A stretch of DNA of 64,000 nucleotides from positions 23,836 through 87,835 of the forward strand of contig JBFWUM010000010.1 of assembly GCA_050247255.1 (NCBI GenBank), in the 5' to 3' direction. Below the pieces are notes generated by a model, which was given only the letters and a program-made list of their open reading frames with translations, was not told the DNA's origin and made no database searches. This DNA comes from JBFWUM01 sp050247255 (lineage in GTDB: Bacteria > Acidobacteriota > Vicinamibacteria > Vicinamibacterales > UBA2999). This document shows positions 45,632 to 57,028 of the stretch, piece by piece (position 1 is the stretch's first letter; each line of letters begins with the position of its first letter). The translations under genes and the position numbers were made by a program.

Positions 45632-46576
45632 ATGCGGACCCAACTGCTCCGCGGCGTGCTGGCGATTGTCGTCGCCCTGGGCCTGTCGGCCCCGGCCTTT
45701 GCCCAGAGCATCGTGCGCGGCAGCGTCGTCGACGAAACCGGCAAGCCGGTGCCCGACGCGACCGTGCTATTCGAGTTCGAGGGCAACGCGTCGCGCCGCG
45801 CCGAAACCAAGACCAACGGCGACGGCAACTTCCTGCAGGTCGGCCTGCCGTCGGGGACGTTCGTCGTCACCATCACCGGGCCGGGCAATCGGTCGGCGAC
45901 CACCAAGATTCCCGTGCGTCAGGGTGAGAACCGCCTGACGCCGTTCCGCATCAGCCCTGGCGGCGCGGCAGCCCCTGCCGACGATGAGGCCGCGGCCAAG
46001 ATCCAGGCGGCGGCGGCAGCGGCACTCGCGGCGCTGCAGGGCGGCCGGCACGATGAAGCGATTGCCGGGTTCCAGGCGCTGACCGCGCAGGTCCCGACCT
46101 GCAGCGATTGCTTCTACAACCTGGGACAGGCGTACGCCGGCAAGCAGGACTGGGCAAACGCCGAGACCGCCTTCAAGAAGGCGATCGAGATCAAGGCGGA
46201 CCACGCCGAGGCCTACTCGGGCCTGGCGCAGATCTACAACGCGCAGCGCCGCTTCGACGATGCGGTGGCGGCCAGCAGCAAGGCGGCTGAACTGGCCGGC
46301 GCCGCCGGCGCCGCCGGCGGTGGCAGCGCCGAGGCGCTCTATAACGCCGGCGTCACCCTGTGGAACGCCCAGAAGTACGCCGAAGCGAAGACGCAGTTCG
46401 AGGCGGCCGTGAAGGCCGACCCGAAGATGGCGATGGGCTGGTACCAGCTGGCCATGGCCAACCTGAACCTCGGCCAGATTCCCGCCGCCAAGGAAGCGTT
46501 CCAGGGCTACCTGACGAACGCTCCGAACGGCGACAAGGCGGCCGAAGTCCAGGCGATGCTCAAGCAGCTCCCGTAG
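45632..46576 (+). CDS. Secreted TPR protein with N-terminal carboxypeptidase-regulatory-like domain
   Basis: 314 residues. Signal peptide MRTQLLRGVLAIVVALGLSA, a CarboxypepD_reg beta-sandwich (SVVDETGKPVPDATVLFEFE, residues 27-110), then four TPR units (GGRHDEAIAGFQALTAQVPT, KQDWANAETAFKKAIEI, AQKYAEAKTQFEAAVKADPK). This two-domain plan is common in Acidobacteriota; likely a periplasmic scaffold. A good GAGGAGA ribosome binding site precedes the ATG. It leads yggS-divIVA-yggU. Confidence 0.85.
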   Translation: MRTQLLRGVLAIVVALGLSAPAFAQSIVRGSVVDETGKPVPDATVLFEFEGNASRRAETKTNGDGNFLQVGLPSGTFVVTITGPGNRSATTKIPVRQGENRLTPFRISPGGAAAPADDEAAAKIQAAAAAALAALQGGRHDEAIAGFQALTAQVPTCSDCFYNLGQAYAGKQDWANAETAFKKAIEIKADHAEAYSGLAQIYNAQRRFDDAVAASSKAAELAGAAGAAGGGSAEALYNAGVTLWNAQKYAEAKTQFEAAVKADPKMAMGWYQLAMANLNLGQIPAAKEAFQGYLTNAPNGDKAAEVQAMLKQLP

Positions 46577-46579
46577 TTC

Positions 46580-47278
46580 GTGTCTCTCTCCGATCGGCTG
46601 GCCGGCATTCGCGCGCGTATCGACGCCGCGGCCCGGTCAGCCGGTCGAGACCCCTCCTCCGTCAGGCTCGTCGCCGTTTCCAAGACATTCCCGCTCGACG
46701 CCGTGCGCGAGGCCTATGCGGCCGGCCAGCGCGATTTCGGTGAAAACCGCGTCCAGGAAGCCCTACAGAAGATCAGCGCATCATCCGACTTGGAGATCAG
46801 GTGGCATCTTCTCGGCCACCTGCAGACGAACAAGGCCCGAAAGGCGGGGGCGGCGTTCGCAATGGTGCAGTCGGTCGACAACGTCGAGCTTCTTCGCAAG
46901 CTGGACCAGGCGGCCGCCGATGCCGGCGCGGCGCCGGATCTGCTGATCCAGGTGGACCTGGCCGGGGAGGCGACCAAGCACGGCGCCCCACCTGGCGAGG
47001 TGCCGCGGCTGCTCGACGCCGCGGCTGTGTGCCGCGCCGCCAGGGTCACCGGGCTGATGACGCTGCCGCCCGTGCCCGAGGCGCCGGAGGATGCGCGGCC
47101 GTGGTTTCGACGGCTTCGCGACCTGCGCGACGGGTGGCTGGCTTCGGGGGTCCCGCCCGCCATGCTCCGCGAGCTGTCGATGGGGATGAGCGGCGACTTC
47201 GAGGTGGCCATCCAGGAAGGCGCCACGATCGTGCGGGTTGGCACCGCGATTTTCGGGAGCCGACATGTTCAAGCCTGA
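46580..47278 (+). CDS. YggS-family PLP homeostasis protein
   Basis: 232 residues, GTG start 3 nt after the TPR stop. PLP lysine in LVAVSKTFP, then FGENRVQEAL, WHLLGHLQTNKA, and the phosphate site LSMGMSGDFEVAIQEG with GTAIFG. YggS (PLPBP) proteins balance vitamin B6 and amino-acid pools and are often encoded next to divIVA/sepF/yggT, as here. Confidence 0.95.
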   Translation: MSLSDRLAGIRARIDAAARSAGRDPSSVRLVAVSKTFPLDAVREAYAAGQRDFGENRVQEALQKISASSDLEIRWHLLGHLQTNKARKAGAAFAMVQSVDNVELLRKLDQAAADAGAAPDLLIQVDLAGEATKHGAPPGEVPRLLDAAAVCRAARVTGLMTLPPVPEAPEDARPWFRRLRDLRDGWLASGVPPAMLRELSMGMSGDFEVAIQEGATIVRVGTAIFGSRHVQA

Positions 47279-47786
47279 CGACGCGCCGCAGCCCCGGGGA
47301 ACGATGACCGTGACGCCGCTCGACCTGCGGCAGGCGAAGTTTGCCACCGCCATGCGCGGCTTCGACAAGAACGAGGTCTCCGCCTTCCTGCTCGAAACTG
47401 CCGACGGCTACGAGCAGGCGCTCCGGGAGAACGAGCGGCTGCGGCAGGAGCTGGCGCGCGCCGAAGGCGCCCTCGCCCAGTCGCGCGAGCTCGAAGGCAG
47501 CCTGAAGAACACGCTCGTCAGCGCCCAGAAGGTCGCCGACGACATGCGCGAGAACGCGCAGCGCGAGGCGGCGCTGATCCTGGAGACGGCGCAGGTGCGC
47601 GTCGAGGACATCCAGCGCGAGATCGAGGGGCTGCGCCTCCGCCGCCGCGAGGTCGAGGCCGGCATCGAGGCGATGATCTCGACGCTGCACCACACGCTCG
47701 ACTTCGTGCGCGAGCAGGACGCGCGCGAGCGCGAGGAGCGCGTCGTGCCGCACCGCCCGCGCCTCGAATCCGCCCGCCTGGCGTGA
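47265..47786 (+). CDS. divIVA: DivIVA-domain protein
   Basis: 173 residues. The N-terminal DivIVA lipid-binding segment is TVTPLDLRQAKFATAMRGFD with KNEVSAFLLETADGYEQ, followed by a long coiled coil rich in Glu/Arg/Gln. DivIVA proteins mark curved membrane and organise division or polar growth. ATG 47265 has GGGAG 7 nt before it; an alternative ATG at 47304 begins exactly at the conserved segment. It overlaps yggS by 14 nt. Confidence 0.88.
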   Translation: MFKPDDAPQPRGTMTVTPLDLRQAKFATAMRGFDKNEVSAFLLETADGYEQALRENERLRQELARAEGALAQSRELEGSLKNTLVSAQKVADDMRENAQREAALILETAQVRVEDIQREIEGLRLRRREVEAGIEAMISTLHHTLDFVREQDAREREERVVPHRPRLESARLA

Positions 47787-48085
47787 GCTCAGGCAGGGCC
47801 AAGGGCGAAGGTCAGAAGTCAAAGGTGACGATCGAGGTGCGCGTGATTCCGCGCGCGCGTCGATCCGAGCTCGCCGGCACGCGCGACAACGCGTGGCTGG
47901 TGCGGCTGAACGCCCCTCCCGTGGACGGCGCTGCCAACGCCGCGCTCGTCGAGCTGCTCGCCGATGTCCTCGAGCTTCCCCGCAGCGCGATCACCATCGT
48001 CAGCGGCCAGACCAGCCGGTCGAAGCGCATCGCGATTGCCGGCCTGACCGCCGCCGACGTGGCCACCCGCCTTGGTCGAGGCTGA
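47783..48085 (+). CDS. YggU/DUF167-family protein
   Basis: 100 residues. The conserved core is IEVRVIPRARRSEL, LNAPPVDGAANAALVELLAD, VSGQTSRSKRIAI. YggU proteins are small alpha/beta proteins of unknown function often near yggS. GTG at 47783 overlaps the divIVA stop; the first 14 residues (SSGRAKGEGQKSK) are encoded by degenerate AAGGTCA-type heptamers, so GTG 47825 at the conserved start may be the real one. Confidence 0.88.
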   Translation: MSSGRAKGEGQKSKVTIEVRVIPRARRSELAGTRDNAWLVRLNAPPVDGAANAALVELLADVLELPRSAITIVSGQTSRSKRIAIAGLTAADVATRLGRG

Positions 48086-48344
48086 CTTCATCCTCCAGCA
48101 CCCGCGCGGCGTGATTGCCGCCCGCGACGGGGTCATCGTCTACATCGGCTCGGTCGAAGACGCGGGCCGCGAGGTCCGCCGGCTGCGGAACGCCATGCGG
48201 ATCGACGCGACCGGCTGCGTCCTGCTCCCCGCCGCCGGCGTGCTGACCGTGGGCGGACCGCTGAGCGTGGTGATCGTGAAGGAGGACGAACCGGGAACGG
48301 TTCGCATGGAGATCGCCAACGGCAAGATCGTCCGCTGGACGTAG
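48072..48344 (+). CDS. Small protein resembling an amidohydrolase composite domain without its barrel
   Basis: 90 residues from TTG, overlapping yggU by 14 nt. The first half (VIAARDGVIVYIGSVEDA, MRIDATGCVLLPAAG) reads like the N-terminal strands of amidohydrolases such as imidazolonepropionase, and the second half (GPLSVVIVKEDEPGTVRMEI then ANGKIV) like the C-terminal strands that complete the same beta-sandwich. The metal-binding barrel that should lie between is missing. It could be a deletion relic still in frame or a stand-alone sandwich. No catalytic residue is left. Confidence 0.5.
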   Translation: MVEADFILQHPRGVIAARDGVIVYIGSVEDAGREVRRLRNAMRIDATGCVLLPAAGVLTVGGPLSVVIVKEDEPGTVRMEIANGKIVRWT

Positions 48345-48680
48345 TTACGGGACCGCCGCAATCGTATCGACTTCGAACGTCAGGTCGACGGGATATCGAT
48401 AGTTCGGGAACAGCTCAACCGGCTGCGTGTAGCGCGCGGTTGCGGCCGTCCGCTGGCCGGTGCGCGTGACCTCGAGGTCCTCGGCGGCCAGCGGCACGCC
48501 AAGGTCGGCGGCCTCCGCCATGATCTGCGCGTGCAGTTGGCTGGTGGTCGCTCCGCCGCCGAACAGGAGCGCCTGCTGCGCCGCGTCCTGCAGCTCGTAG
48601 TGGCGCCAGGCCACCCGCCCGGCCTGGTAGACCGCGTGCAGCACCACGGCGACGAGCAGCAGCTTGATGACGGTCTTCAA
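48345..48680 (-). CDS. Small membrane-anchored protein downstream of lepB
   Basis: 111 residues from TTG 48680, which overlaps the lepB stop (TTGA); an ATG at 48707 inside lepB would add nine residues. One membrane helix (VIKLLLVAVVLHAVYQAG) then a soluble part with LHAQIMAEAADLGVPLAAED and LTFEVDTIAAVP. Position just after lepB and the pilin-like layout recall DUF4845 proteins of Proteobacteria, but I cannot confirm homology. Confidence 0.65.
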   Translation of the reverse strand: MKTVIKLLLVAVVLHAVYQAGRVAWRHYELQDAAQQALLFGGGATTSQLHAQIMAEAADLGVPLAAEDLEVTRTGQRTAATARYTQPVELFPNYRYPVDLTFEVDTIAAVP

Positions 48681-49293
48681 TGAATCTGGTGCAGCAGCCG
48701 ATCCCACCTCACCGAGGTGTAGCCGTCGTCGAACGACCAGTAGACGAACAGCGCCTTGCCCTTCACGTAGCTCCGCGGCATGAACCCCCAGTAGCGGCTG
48801 TCCTGGGAGTTGTCGCGGTTGTCGCCCATCATGAAGTAATGGTCCTCGGGCACCATGACCGGGCCGTAGCGCACGCGGACGTCGTAGTCATCGGGCGATG
48901 ACTCCTCCGGCGGCGACAGGTACTGCACGTACGGCTCGTCCAGCACCGTCCCGTTGATGTAGACCCGCTTCTGCTTCAGCTCGATGGTGTCGCCTGGCAG
49001 CCCGATGACGCGCTTGATGAAATCGCGCTCCGGGTCTTCCGGGTACTTGAAGACGACGATGTCGCCCCGCTCGATCGGATCGATCGGCAGCAGGATCCGC
49101 TCGAGCGACGTGAGCGTGGGGGCGAAGACGAACTTGTTCACCAGCAGGTGGTCGCCGATCAGCAGGTTGTTTTCCATCGACCCGGTCGGGATCTTGAAGG
49201 CCTGGACGACGAAGGTGCGCACGAAGAGGGCGAGGATGACGGCGACGCAGATCGACTCGAAGTACTCGCGCGCCGTCGACTTCACGTAGGGCT

Positions 49294-49297
<4 letters not shown>
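48677..49297 (-). CDS. lepB: Signal peptidase I
   Basis: 206 residues. N-terminal membrane helix, catalytic serine in PTGSMENNLLIGDHLLVNK (near residue 38), catalytic lysine in RDFIKRVIGLPGDTIE, and the C-terminal box MMGDNRDNSQDSRYWG. It cleaves signal peptides of Sec-exported proteins. ATG overlaps the lepA stop by 4 nt; lepA-lepB is a classical pair. Confidence 0.97.
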
Positions 49298-51096
<1,799 letters not shown>

Positions 51097-51130
51097 CGAG
51101 TTACGAGCAGACAATTGTAACATTCAGCCG

Positions 51131-52144
51131 TTGGGCCTCCCGGTGCTGCTCCTGCTCGTGACACTGCTGATTGCTGCGCCGCCGCCCGCTGCGCAGCAGG
51201 CGGATGGACTGCCCGCGCGCTACGGCGCAGTCGTCGAGGCCTATCGCGCCGGCGCGGCCGACGCCGCGCAGGAAGCCGCGACGTGGCCGCGCGAGGAGCT
51301 GACGCGCGCGCCGGCGCTGGCCGCCGGGCGCGGGCCGCGCTTTGCCGAGGCGGCAGCGCTGCTCCACCTGCGCGTCGCCAGCAACACCGCAGCGTCAGAC
51401 TGGGCGCGCGGATCGGCGCACCTCGACACCGCGTCCGCGCTCGTGCAATCGCTGCCCCCGGAGGAGGAGCGGTTCGCTGAGCGCTACTACGCGGTGGTGG
51501 CCACGCTGTTCCTCGCCCACGGCGACGTGGATGGCGCGCGGGCCTGGGTCGAGCGCGGGCTGCAGCTGTTCGAGTTCAGCGCCCCGATCCGCACGGCCTC
51601 GGGGATGGTCGAGGAACTGTTCGCGCACCGCGCCGACCCCGAGTGCGCCGGGCTGGGCTGCCCTGCCGGCGCCGGCCGCACGCTGGTGCCCGAGCGCCTT
51701 CGGCAGGCCGCGCGCGAGTACGAGCTGGCGCTGCAACGCGACCCGGCGCTGGCCGAGGCGCGGCTCCGCCGCGGCCGCGTGCTGTCGCTGCTCGAGCGTG
51801 ACGAGGAGGCGATCGCCGACCTGGAACCGGTCGTCAGCTCCGGTACGCCGCGCCAGCAGTACCTGGCCCACTTGTTTCGCGGGGCGATCGCCGTCCGCCG
51901 GCGCGACGCCGCGACCGCCCGTCAGTCGTACGAGGCAGCCCGGGCGCTGGCGCCGGGGCGGCAGACACCGCTCCTGGCGCTGAGCCATCTCGACGAGAGC
52001 CTGGGCGATGTGGCCGCGGCGCGCCGCCTGCTGGCGCCGCTCGCGGCTGCGGCGCCGGCCGCCGGGGATCCGTGGTGGAGTTACCAGAACGGCGGGTTGG
52101 ACGAGGAGACGCTGGCATGGCTGCACGACTACGTGCGGCAGTAG
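51131..52144 (+). CDS. Secreted TPR protein
   Basis: 337 residues from TTG with a signal peptide (LPVLLLLVTLLIAAPPPAAQ). Body is helical with TPR-like pairs, strongest near residues 185-290 (AAREYELALQRDPALAEARL, RDAATARQSYEAARALAPG). Function unknown; overlapping by 28 nt with the VWA gene suggests they act together. Divergent from lepA across 34 bp. Confidence 0.75.
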   Translation: MGLPVLLLLVTLLIAAPPPAAQQADGLPARYGAVVEAYRAGAADAAQEAATWPREELTRAPALAAGRGPRFAEAAALLHLRVASNTAASDWARGSAHLDTASALVQSLPPEEERFAERYYAVVATLFLAHGDVDGARAWVERGLQLFEFSAPIRTASGMVEELFAHRADPECAGLGCPAGAGRTLVPERLRQAAREYELALQRDPALAEARLRRGRVLSLLERDEEAIADLEPVVSSGTPRQQYLAHLFRGAIAVRRRDAATARQSYEAARALAPGRQTPLLALSHLDESLGDVAAARRLLAPLAAAAPAAGDPWWSYQNGGLDEETLAWLHDYVRQ

Positions 52145-53049
52145 TAGCGGCCCTCGTCTTCGTAGCTGCGGACCTCCAGGTCCGCCCGGCTGCGCAGGAC
52201 GCCACGTTCCGCGCCAACGTCGCCGGCGTCAACCTCGACGTCGCCGTCACCCGCAACGGCCGGCCCGTGCGCGGCCTTTCGGCTCGCGACTTCATCCTCA
52301 CCGACAGCGGCGTCACGCAGCGCGTCGACACCGCCTCGCTCGAGACCCTCCCGCTGAGCGTGTTCCTCGTGCTCGACACGAGCGGCAGCGTCGCCGGCGA
52401 GAAGCTGGCCAGCCTCGTCACCGCCAGCCGCGCCCTGGTCGGCGCCCTCCGCCCCGGCGACCGCGTGTCGCTCGTCACCTTCTCGGATCGCGTGGCCGTG
52501 CGCGTGCCGCTGACCACCGACGCCGCGGCGGTGGCGGCCGCGCTCGATACCCTCACCCCCGGCGGCCAGACGGCGCTGCGTGACGCGGCCTACAGCGCGC
52601 TGCAGCTGCTGCCGGCGGACAAATCACGACCGATCGTCCTGATCTTTTCCGATGGCCGCGACACGGCGAGCTGGCTGACGTCCGGCGACGTGCTCGGCGC
52701 GGTCCGCCGCGCCGGGGTCGTCATTCACGCCGTCGAACTCGTCGAAGAGGACGTCGTCGTCCGCGAGGGCGACGTGCTCGGCGGCGGCCCCAGGCCGGAG
52801 CCGTCGTCGCGCTTCCTCGGCGACCTCGTGGCCTCGGCAGGGGGCCGCCGGTGGGCCGCGTCGGAGCCGGAGCGGTTATCGGATCTGTTCACCGACGCGC
52901 TGAACGAGATGCGCTCCCGGTATCTCCTCACCTACTACCCGACCAGCGTGGATCGTGAGGGATGGCACCCGCTGAGCGTCCGCCTGGCGCGCGGGCGGGC
53001 CGACGTCACCCACCGCCCCGGCTACCAGGTCGGCGCGCGTCAGCGCTGA
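52117..53049 (+). CDS. Secreted VWA-domain protein (acidobacterial VWFA-related type)
   Basis: 310 residues. Signal peptide to about residue 25, a short beta-strand domain (NLDVAVTRNGRPVRGLSARD), then a von Willebrand A domain with MIDAS motif DTSGSVAGEK, threonine in GGQTAL and aspartate in FSDGRD. The final segment, EMRSRYLLTYYPTSVDREGW, is a hallmark of the VWFA-related domain abundant in Acidobacteria. A short palindrome (52167-52184) is part of the signal peptide coding region. The gene overlaps citrate synthase tail-to-tail by 10 bp. Confidence 0.9.
   Translation: MAARLRAAVVAALVFVAADLQVRPAAQDATFRANVAGVNLDVAVTRNGRPVRGLSARDFILTDSGVTQRVDTASLETLPLSVFLVLDTSGSVAGEKLASLVTASRALVGALRPGDRVSLVTFSDRVAVRVPLTTDAAAVAAALDTLTPGGQTALRDAAYSALQLLPADKSRPIVLIFSDGRDTASWLTSGDVLGAVRRAGVVIHAVELVEEDVVVREGDVLGGGPRPEPSSRFLGDLVASAGGRRWAASEPERLSDLFTDALNEMRSRYLLTYYPTSVDREGWHPLSVRLARGRADVTHRPGYQVGARQR
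52167..52184. repeat. Short palindrome inside the VWA gene
   Basis: GCGGACCT-CC-AGGTCCGC, 8-bp stem, in frame in the signal-peptide region. Similar in style to the other in-frame palindromes; I cannot show a second copy in this window. Confidence 0.5.
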
Positions 53050-54179
53050 TCGAGCGGCACGAAGCGCTGCGGGTACTCGGGGCCGGTGTAGTCGGCGCGC
53101 GGGCGAATGAGGCGGTTGTTGGCGTACTGCTCGAGGATGTGCGCCGTCCAGCCCGAGATGCGGCTGACGGCAAAGATCGGCGTGTAGAGATCGATGGCGA
53201 TGCCGAGCGTGTAGTAGGTGGATGCCGAGTAGAAGTCGACGTTCGGGTTGAGTTTCTTCTCGGCCTTCACCAGCGCCTCGATGCGCTGCGACATCTCGAA
53301 CCACGCCATGTTGCCGGCGCGCTTGCCGAGGTCACGCGACATCTGCCGCAGGTGCGTGGCCCGCGGGTCCTCGGTCGTGTAGACGCGATGGCCGAAGCCG
53401 GGGATCTTCTCCTTGCGCGCCAGCTTGCCCCGAATCACCTCGTCCACCCGCTCACCGCTGGCGGTCTGTCCCAGCTCGAGCAGCAGCTTCATGACTTCGG
53501 CATTGGCGCCGCCATGCAGGGGCCCCTTGAGCGTGCCGATTGCCGCGACCACGGCCGAATAGATGTCGGTCAGCGTCGCCGCGGCGACACGGCCGGCAAA
53601 CGTCGAGGCGTTGAGCTCGTGGTCGGCGTGAAGGATCAGCGCCACGTCCATCGCCCGGATGGCCACGGCGTTCGGCCGCTCGCCGGTGAGCATGTACAGG
53701 AAGTTCGCGGCGTGCCCCATCACCGGGTCGGGATCGATCGGCCCGCCGCCGTTCTGCAGCCGGCCCCAGGTGGCGACAATCGTCCCGACCTGCGCCGTCA
53801 GCCGGACGGCCTTGCGGTACTGAGCCTGCGGCGAGCTGTCCTGGGCGTCGCGGTCGTAGTGTCCCAGCGCGGAGGTGACGGTGCGGAGCGCGTCCATGCC
53901 GTCCACCGGCGGCAGGCTGCGCATCAGGCGGATGACCGGCTCCGGCAGCGCCCGCGCCGCCGCCAGCTGCGACTGCAGGTCGCCGAGCTCGGCGCGCGTC
54001 GGCAGGCGGCGGTGCCACAGGAGGTAGCAGACTTCCTCGAAGGTCGCCGATTGCGCGAGATCGTGGATGTCGTACCCGCAATACGCGAGCACGCCACGGT
54101 CGCCGTCGAGCCAGCAGATCGCGGAGGACGTCGCGACGACATCCTCCAGTCCCCCCTTCGCCTTGACCGCTTCCGCCAT
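53040..54179 (-). CDS. Citrate synthase (type II/methylcitrate-synthase-like)
   Basis: 379 residues. Catalytic histidines in LHADHELNASTF and GPLHGGAN, aspartate in NVDFYSA, plus PGFGHRVYTTEDPRA. It condenses oxaloacetate with acetyl-CoA (or propionyl-CoA) at the entry of the TCA or methylcitrate cycle; the length and the CSL-like N-terminus do not separate the two. No prp genes are near, which favours citrate synthase. Confidence 0.95.
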   Translation of the reverse strand: MAEAVKAKGGLEDVVATSSAICWLDGDRGVLAYCGYDIHDLAQSATFEEVCYLLWHRRLPTRAELGDLQSQLAAARALPEPVIRLMRSLPPVDGMDALRTVTSALGHYDRDAQDSSPQAQYRKAVRLTAQVGTIVATWGRLQNGGGPIDPDPVMGHAANFLYMLTGERPNAVAIRAMDVALILHADHELNASTFAGRVAAATLTDIYSAVVAAIGTLKGPLHGGANAEVMKLLLELGQTASGERVDEVIRGKLARKEKIPGFGHRVYTTEDPRATHLRQMSRDLGKRAGNMAWFEMSQRIEALVKAEKKLNPNVDFYSASTYYTLGIAIDLYTPIFAVSRISGWTAHILEQYANNRLIRPRADYTGPEYPQRFVPLDQR

Positions 54180-54188
54180 CCCGCGATC

Positions 54189-54629
54189 TTATATCGCGGC
54201 GACGACGGCCGCCGGCTTCGCGGCCGGCCTGTAAATGGAGCCGACGACGGCGCCGTAGATTGTCGACTCGGCGAGCCAGTCGACCACCATCGCCGCGCCG
54301 TAGGTCGCCGTGATCGGGTACGCCACGTAGAACCAGACCACGCCAAACCCGCAGACCACCACGCCGGCAACAAATCCAAAGCGGATGCCTTCGTGCAGCC
54401 CGCTCCCGCCCTCATAGCCGCGCGCGTACATGTAGGCAAACGCCAGGAAGGCCGCCAGCGTGCCCGCAAACCCGATGGGCAGCTTGGTCATGATGTCCGC
54501 CTCCGGCCGCATGACCGCCAGGTTCGGCGCTGCCAAATCGACCAGCAGGACATCGTTGACGAGGAATCCGACCGCCATGGACGCGAGCCACGCGACGACG
54601 CCGGCCGCGACGATTCGAGACCAGTTCAT
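54189..54629 (-). CDS. Small integral membrane protein
   Basis: 146 residues, about four helices (IVAAGVVAWLASMAVGFLVN, LPIGFAGTLAAFLAFAYMYA, FGFVAGVVVCGFGVVWFYVA, GAAMVVDWLAESTIYGAVVG). A family is not recognised with confidence. GGAGG lies 4 nt before the ATG. It lies 9 nt upstream of citrate synthase and could be co-transcribed. Confidence 0.75.
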   Translation of the reverse strand: MNWSRIVAAGVVAWLASMAVGFLVNDVLLVDLAAPNLAVMRPEADIMTKLPIGFAGTLAAFLAFAYMYARGYEGGSGLHEGIRFGFVAGVVVCGFGVVWFYVAYPITATYGAAMVVDWLAESTIYGAVVGSIYRPAAKPAAVVAAI

Positions 54630-54668
54630 GGACCCTCCTTTGATGGGTGTGGCGCGGATTGTACAGAC

Positions 54669-54690
54669 AAAAGGCCGGCGCGAGCCGGCC
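54669..54690 (-). terminator. Rho-independent terminator of the glycosyltransferase gene
   Basis: On the minus strand GGCCGGC-TCGC-GCCGGCC is followed by TTTTGT. It lies about 40 nt beyond the stop of the gene ending at 54732, beyond a GAATTTT heptamer array. Confidence 0.75.
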
Positions 54691-54695
54691 CATTT

Positions 54696-54722
54696 TGAAT
54701 CCTGAATTTTGAATTTTGAATT
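54696..54722. repeat. GAATTTT heptamer array
   Basis: Four heptamers in tandem (GAATCCT, GAATTTT, GAATTTT, GAATTCC) between a terminator and the end of the glycosyltransferase gene. Related in style to the GAATTCT array at 59734. Confidence 0.75.
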
Positions 54723-54731
54723 CCGGCGACG

Positions 54732-56228
54732 TCAGACTTCTTCCTCGGTCGCCGGACTCAGCACCACTTCGTCGCCCGCGTACTGCTGGACGATCGACGT
54801 CAGTCCCATGTAGAGGAACCCGACCTGGAACAGCACCAGGAACGGCAGCGTGCCGTAGATGCCGTTGGCGAGGGCATAGAAGACCGTGGCCGTGAAATAG
54901 AGGCCGAGGGCCATCTCGATCATCGGCTGGACGACGAAGCTCTGGCGGTACTTCTTGCCGATCCACTCGTCGGCCTGTCCTTCGATGCGGTACTTCGGCG
55001 TGCGCGCGAACTCGGTCTGCTTGTTCAGCAGCGCCTCGAACACCGCCTTGGTGTTGTTGACGGCGAGGCCGATGCCGATCGACATGAGGAACGGCAGGTA
55101 CTTGAGCCGCGTCACCCAGTCGGCGTGCAGCTCCCGCTGGCACACCATGTAGAAATTCGCCACCGACGCCGTCGCCGCGAAGAACAGCGGCACGTCGATC
55201 AGCAGCATCTCGTACCACCCCATGTTGTAGCGGATGACCATCGACGGCGCCATCAGCACCGACAGCACGCACATCAGCGGGTAGTTGAAGTTCGCCGACA
55301 GGTGGAAGAACGCCTCCGCCTTGACGCCGAGCGGCAGGTTGGAGCGGAGGATGCGCGGCAGCAGCTTGCGGCAGGTCTGGATCGACCCCTTCGCCCAGCG
55401 ATGCTGCTGCGACTTGAACGAGTTCATCTCGACCGGCACTTCCGCCGGCGACACCAGGTCGGGCAGGAAGATGAAGTTCCAGCCGCGCAGCTGCGCGCGG
55501 TAGCTCAGGTCGAGGTCCTCGGTCAGCGTGTCATGCTGCCAGCCGCCCGCGTCGCCGATCGCCTCGCGCCGCCAGATGCCCGCCGTGCCGTTGAAGTTGA
55601 AGAAGTGGCCCGAGCGGTTGCGGGCGCCGTGCTCGAGCACGAAGTGGGCGTCGAGCAGGATCGCCTGGACCTTCGTCAGCAGCGAGTAGTCCTGGTTGAT
55701 GTGGCCCCACCGCGCCTGGACCAGGGCAATCTTCGGGTCGGCGAAGAAGGGCACCGTGCGCCGCAGGAAGTCTTCGGTCGGGATGAAGTCGGCATCGAAG
55801 ATGGCGATGAACTCGCCCTTGGCGACCTTCAGCCCCGCTTCGAGCGCCCCGGCCTTGTAGCCGGTGCGGTCGGTACGATGCAGGTAGGAGATGTCGATCC
55901 CCTGCGCCGCCTGCCGCCGCACGGCGCGCTCGGCCACGACCGTCGTTTCGTCGGTTGAATCGTCGAGGACCTGGATCTCGAGCAGTTCGCGCGGATAATC
56001 GATCCGGCAGACCGCATCGATGAGCCGGTCGGCGACGTACATCTCGTTGAAGATCGGGAGCTGAATCGTGACCCGCGGCAGCCGCTCGAGGGTCCCCGCC
56101 GGCACCGGCTGCTTGTCCTTGTTCTTCATGTACAGGTACACGAGGTAGTACCTGTGCCAGCCGTATACGGCGAGAATGACAAGAACGAAGAAATATGTCG
56201 CGAGGATGAGCGTCTCGGAAGGCGTCAT
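54732..56228 (-). CDS. Membrane glycosyltransferase family 2 (cellulose-synthase-like)
   Basis: 498 residues. One N-terminal helix, a GT-A domain with QLPIFNEMYVADRLIDA, DDSTDE, the DxD-like IFDADF, TEDLDLSYR and the processive-enzyme motif QQHRW, then four or more C-terminal helices. Such enzymes polymerise or transfer sugars across the inner membrane for exopolysaccharide or glycolipid. The ATG at 56228 starts the first helix; the upstream open frame has no hydrophobic segment. Confidence 0.92.
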   Translation of the reverse strand: MTPSETLILATYFFVLVILAVYGWHRYYLVYLYMKNKDKQPVPAGTLERLPRVTIQLPIFNEMYVADRLIDAVCRIDYPRELLEIQVLDDSTDETTVVAERAVRRQAAQGIDISYLHRTDRTGYKAGALEAGLKVAKGEFIAIFDADFIPTEDFLRRTVPFFADPKIALVQARWGHINQDYSLLTKVQAILLDAHFVLEHGARNRSGHFFNFNGTAGIWRREAIGDAGGWQHDTLTEDLDLSYRAQLRGWNFIFLPDLVSPAEVPVEMNSFKSQQHRWAKGSIQTCRKLLPRILRSNLPLGVKAEAFFHLSANFNYPLMCVLSVLMAPSMVIRYNMGWYEMLLIDVPLFFAATASVANFYMVCQRELHADWVTRLKYLPFLMSIGIGLAVNNTKAVFEALLNKQTEFARTPKYRIEGQADEWIGKKYRQSFVVQPMIEMALGLYFTATVFYALANGIYGTLPFLVLFQVGFLYMGLTSIVQQYAGDEVVLSPATEEEV

Positions 56229-56269
56229 GCGGTCAAAAACCGGCGGAACACAAGGGCTGATTATAGGAC

Positions 56270-57027
<758 letters not shown>

Positions 57028-57028
<1 letters not shown>

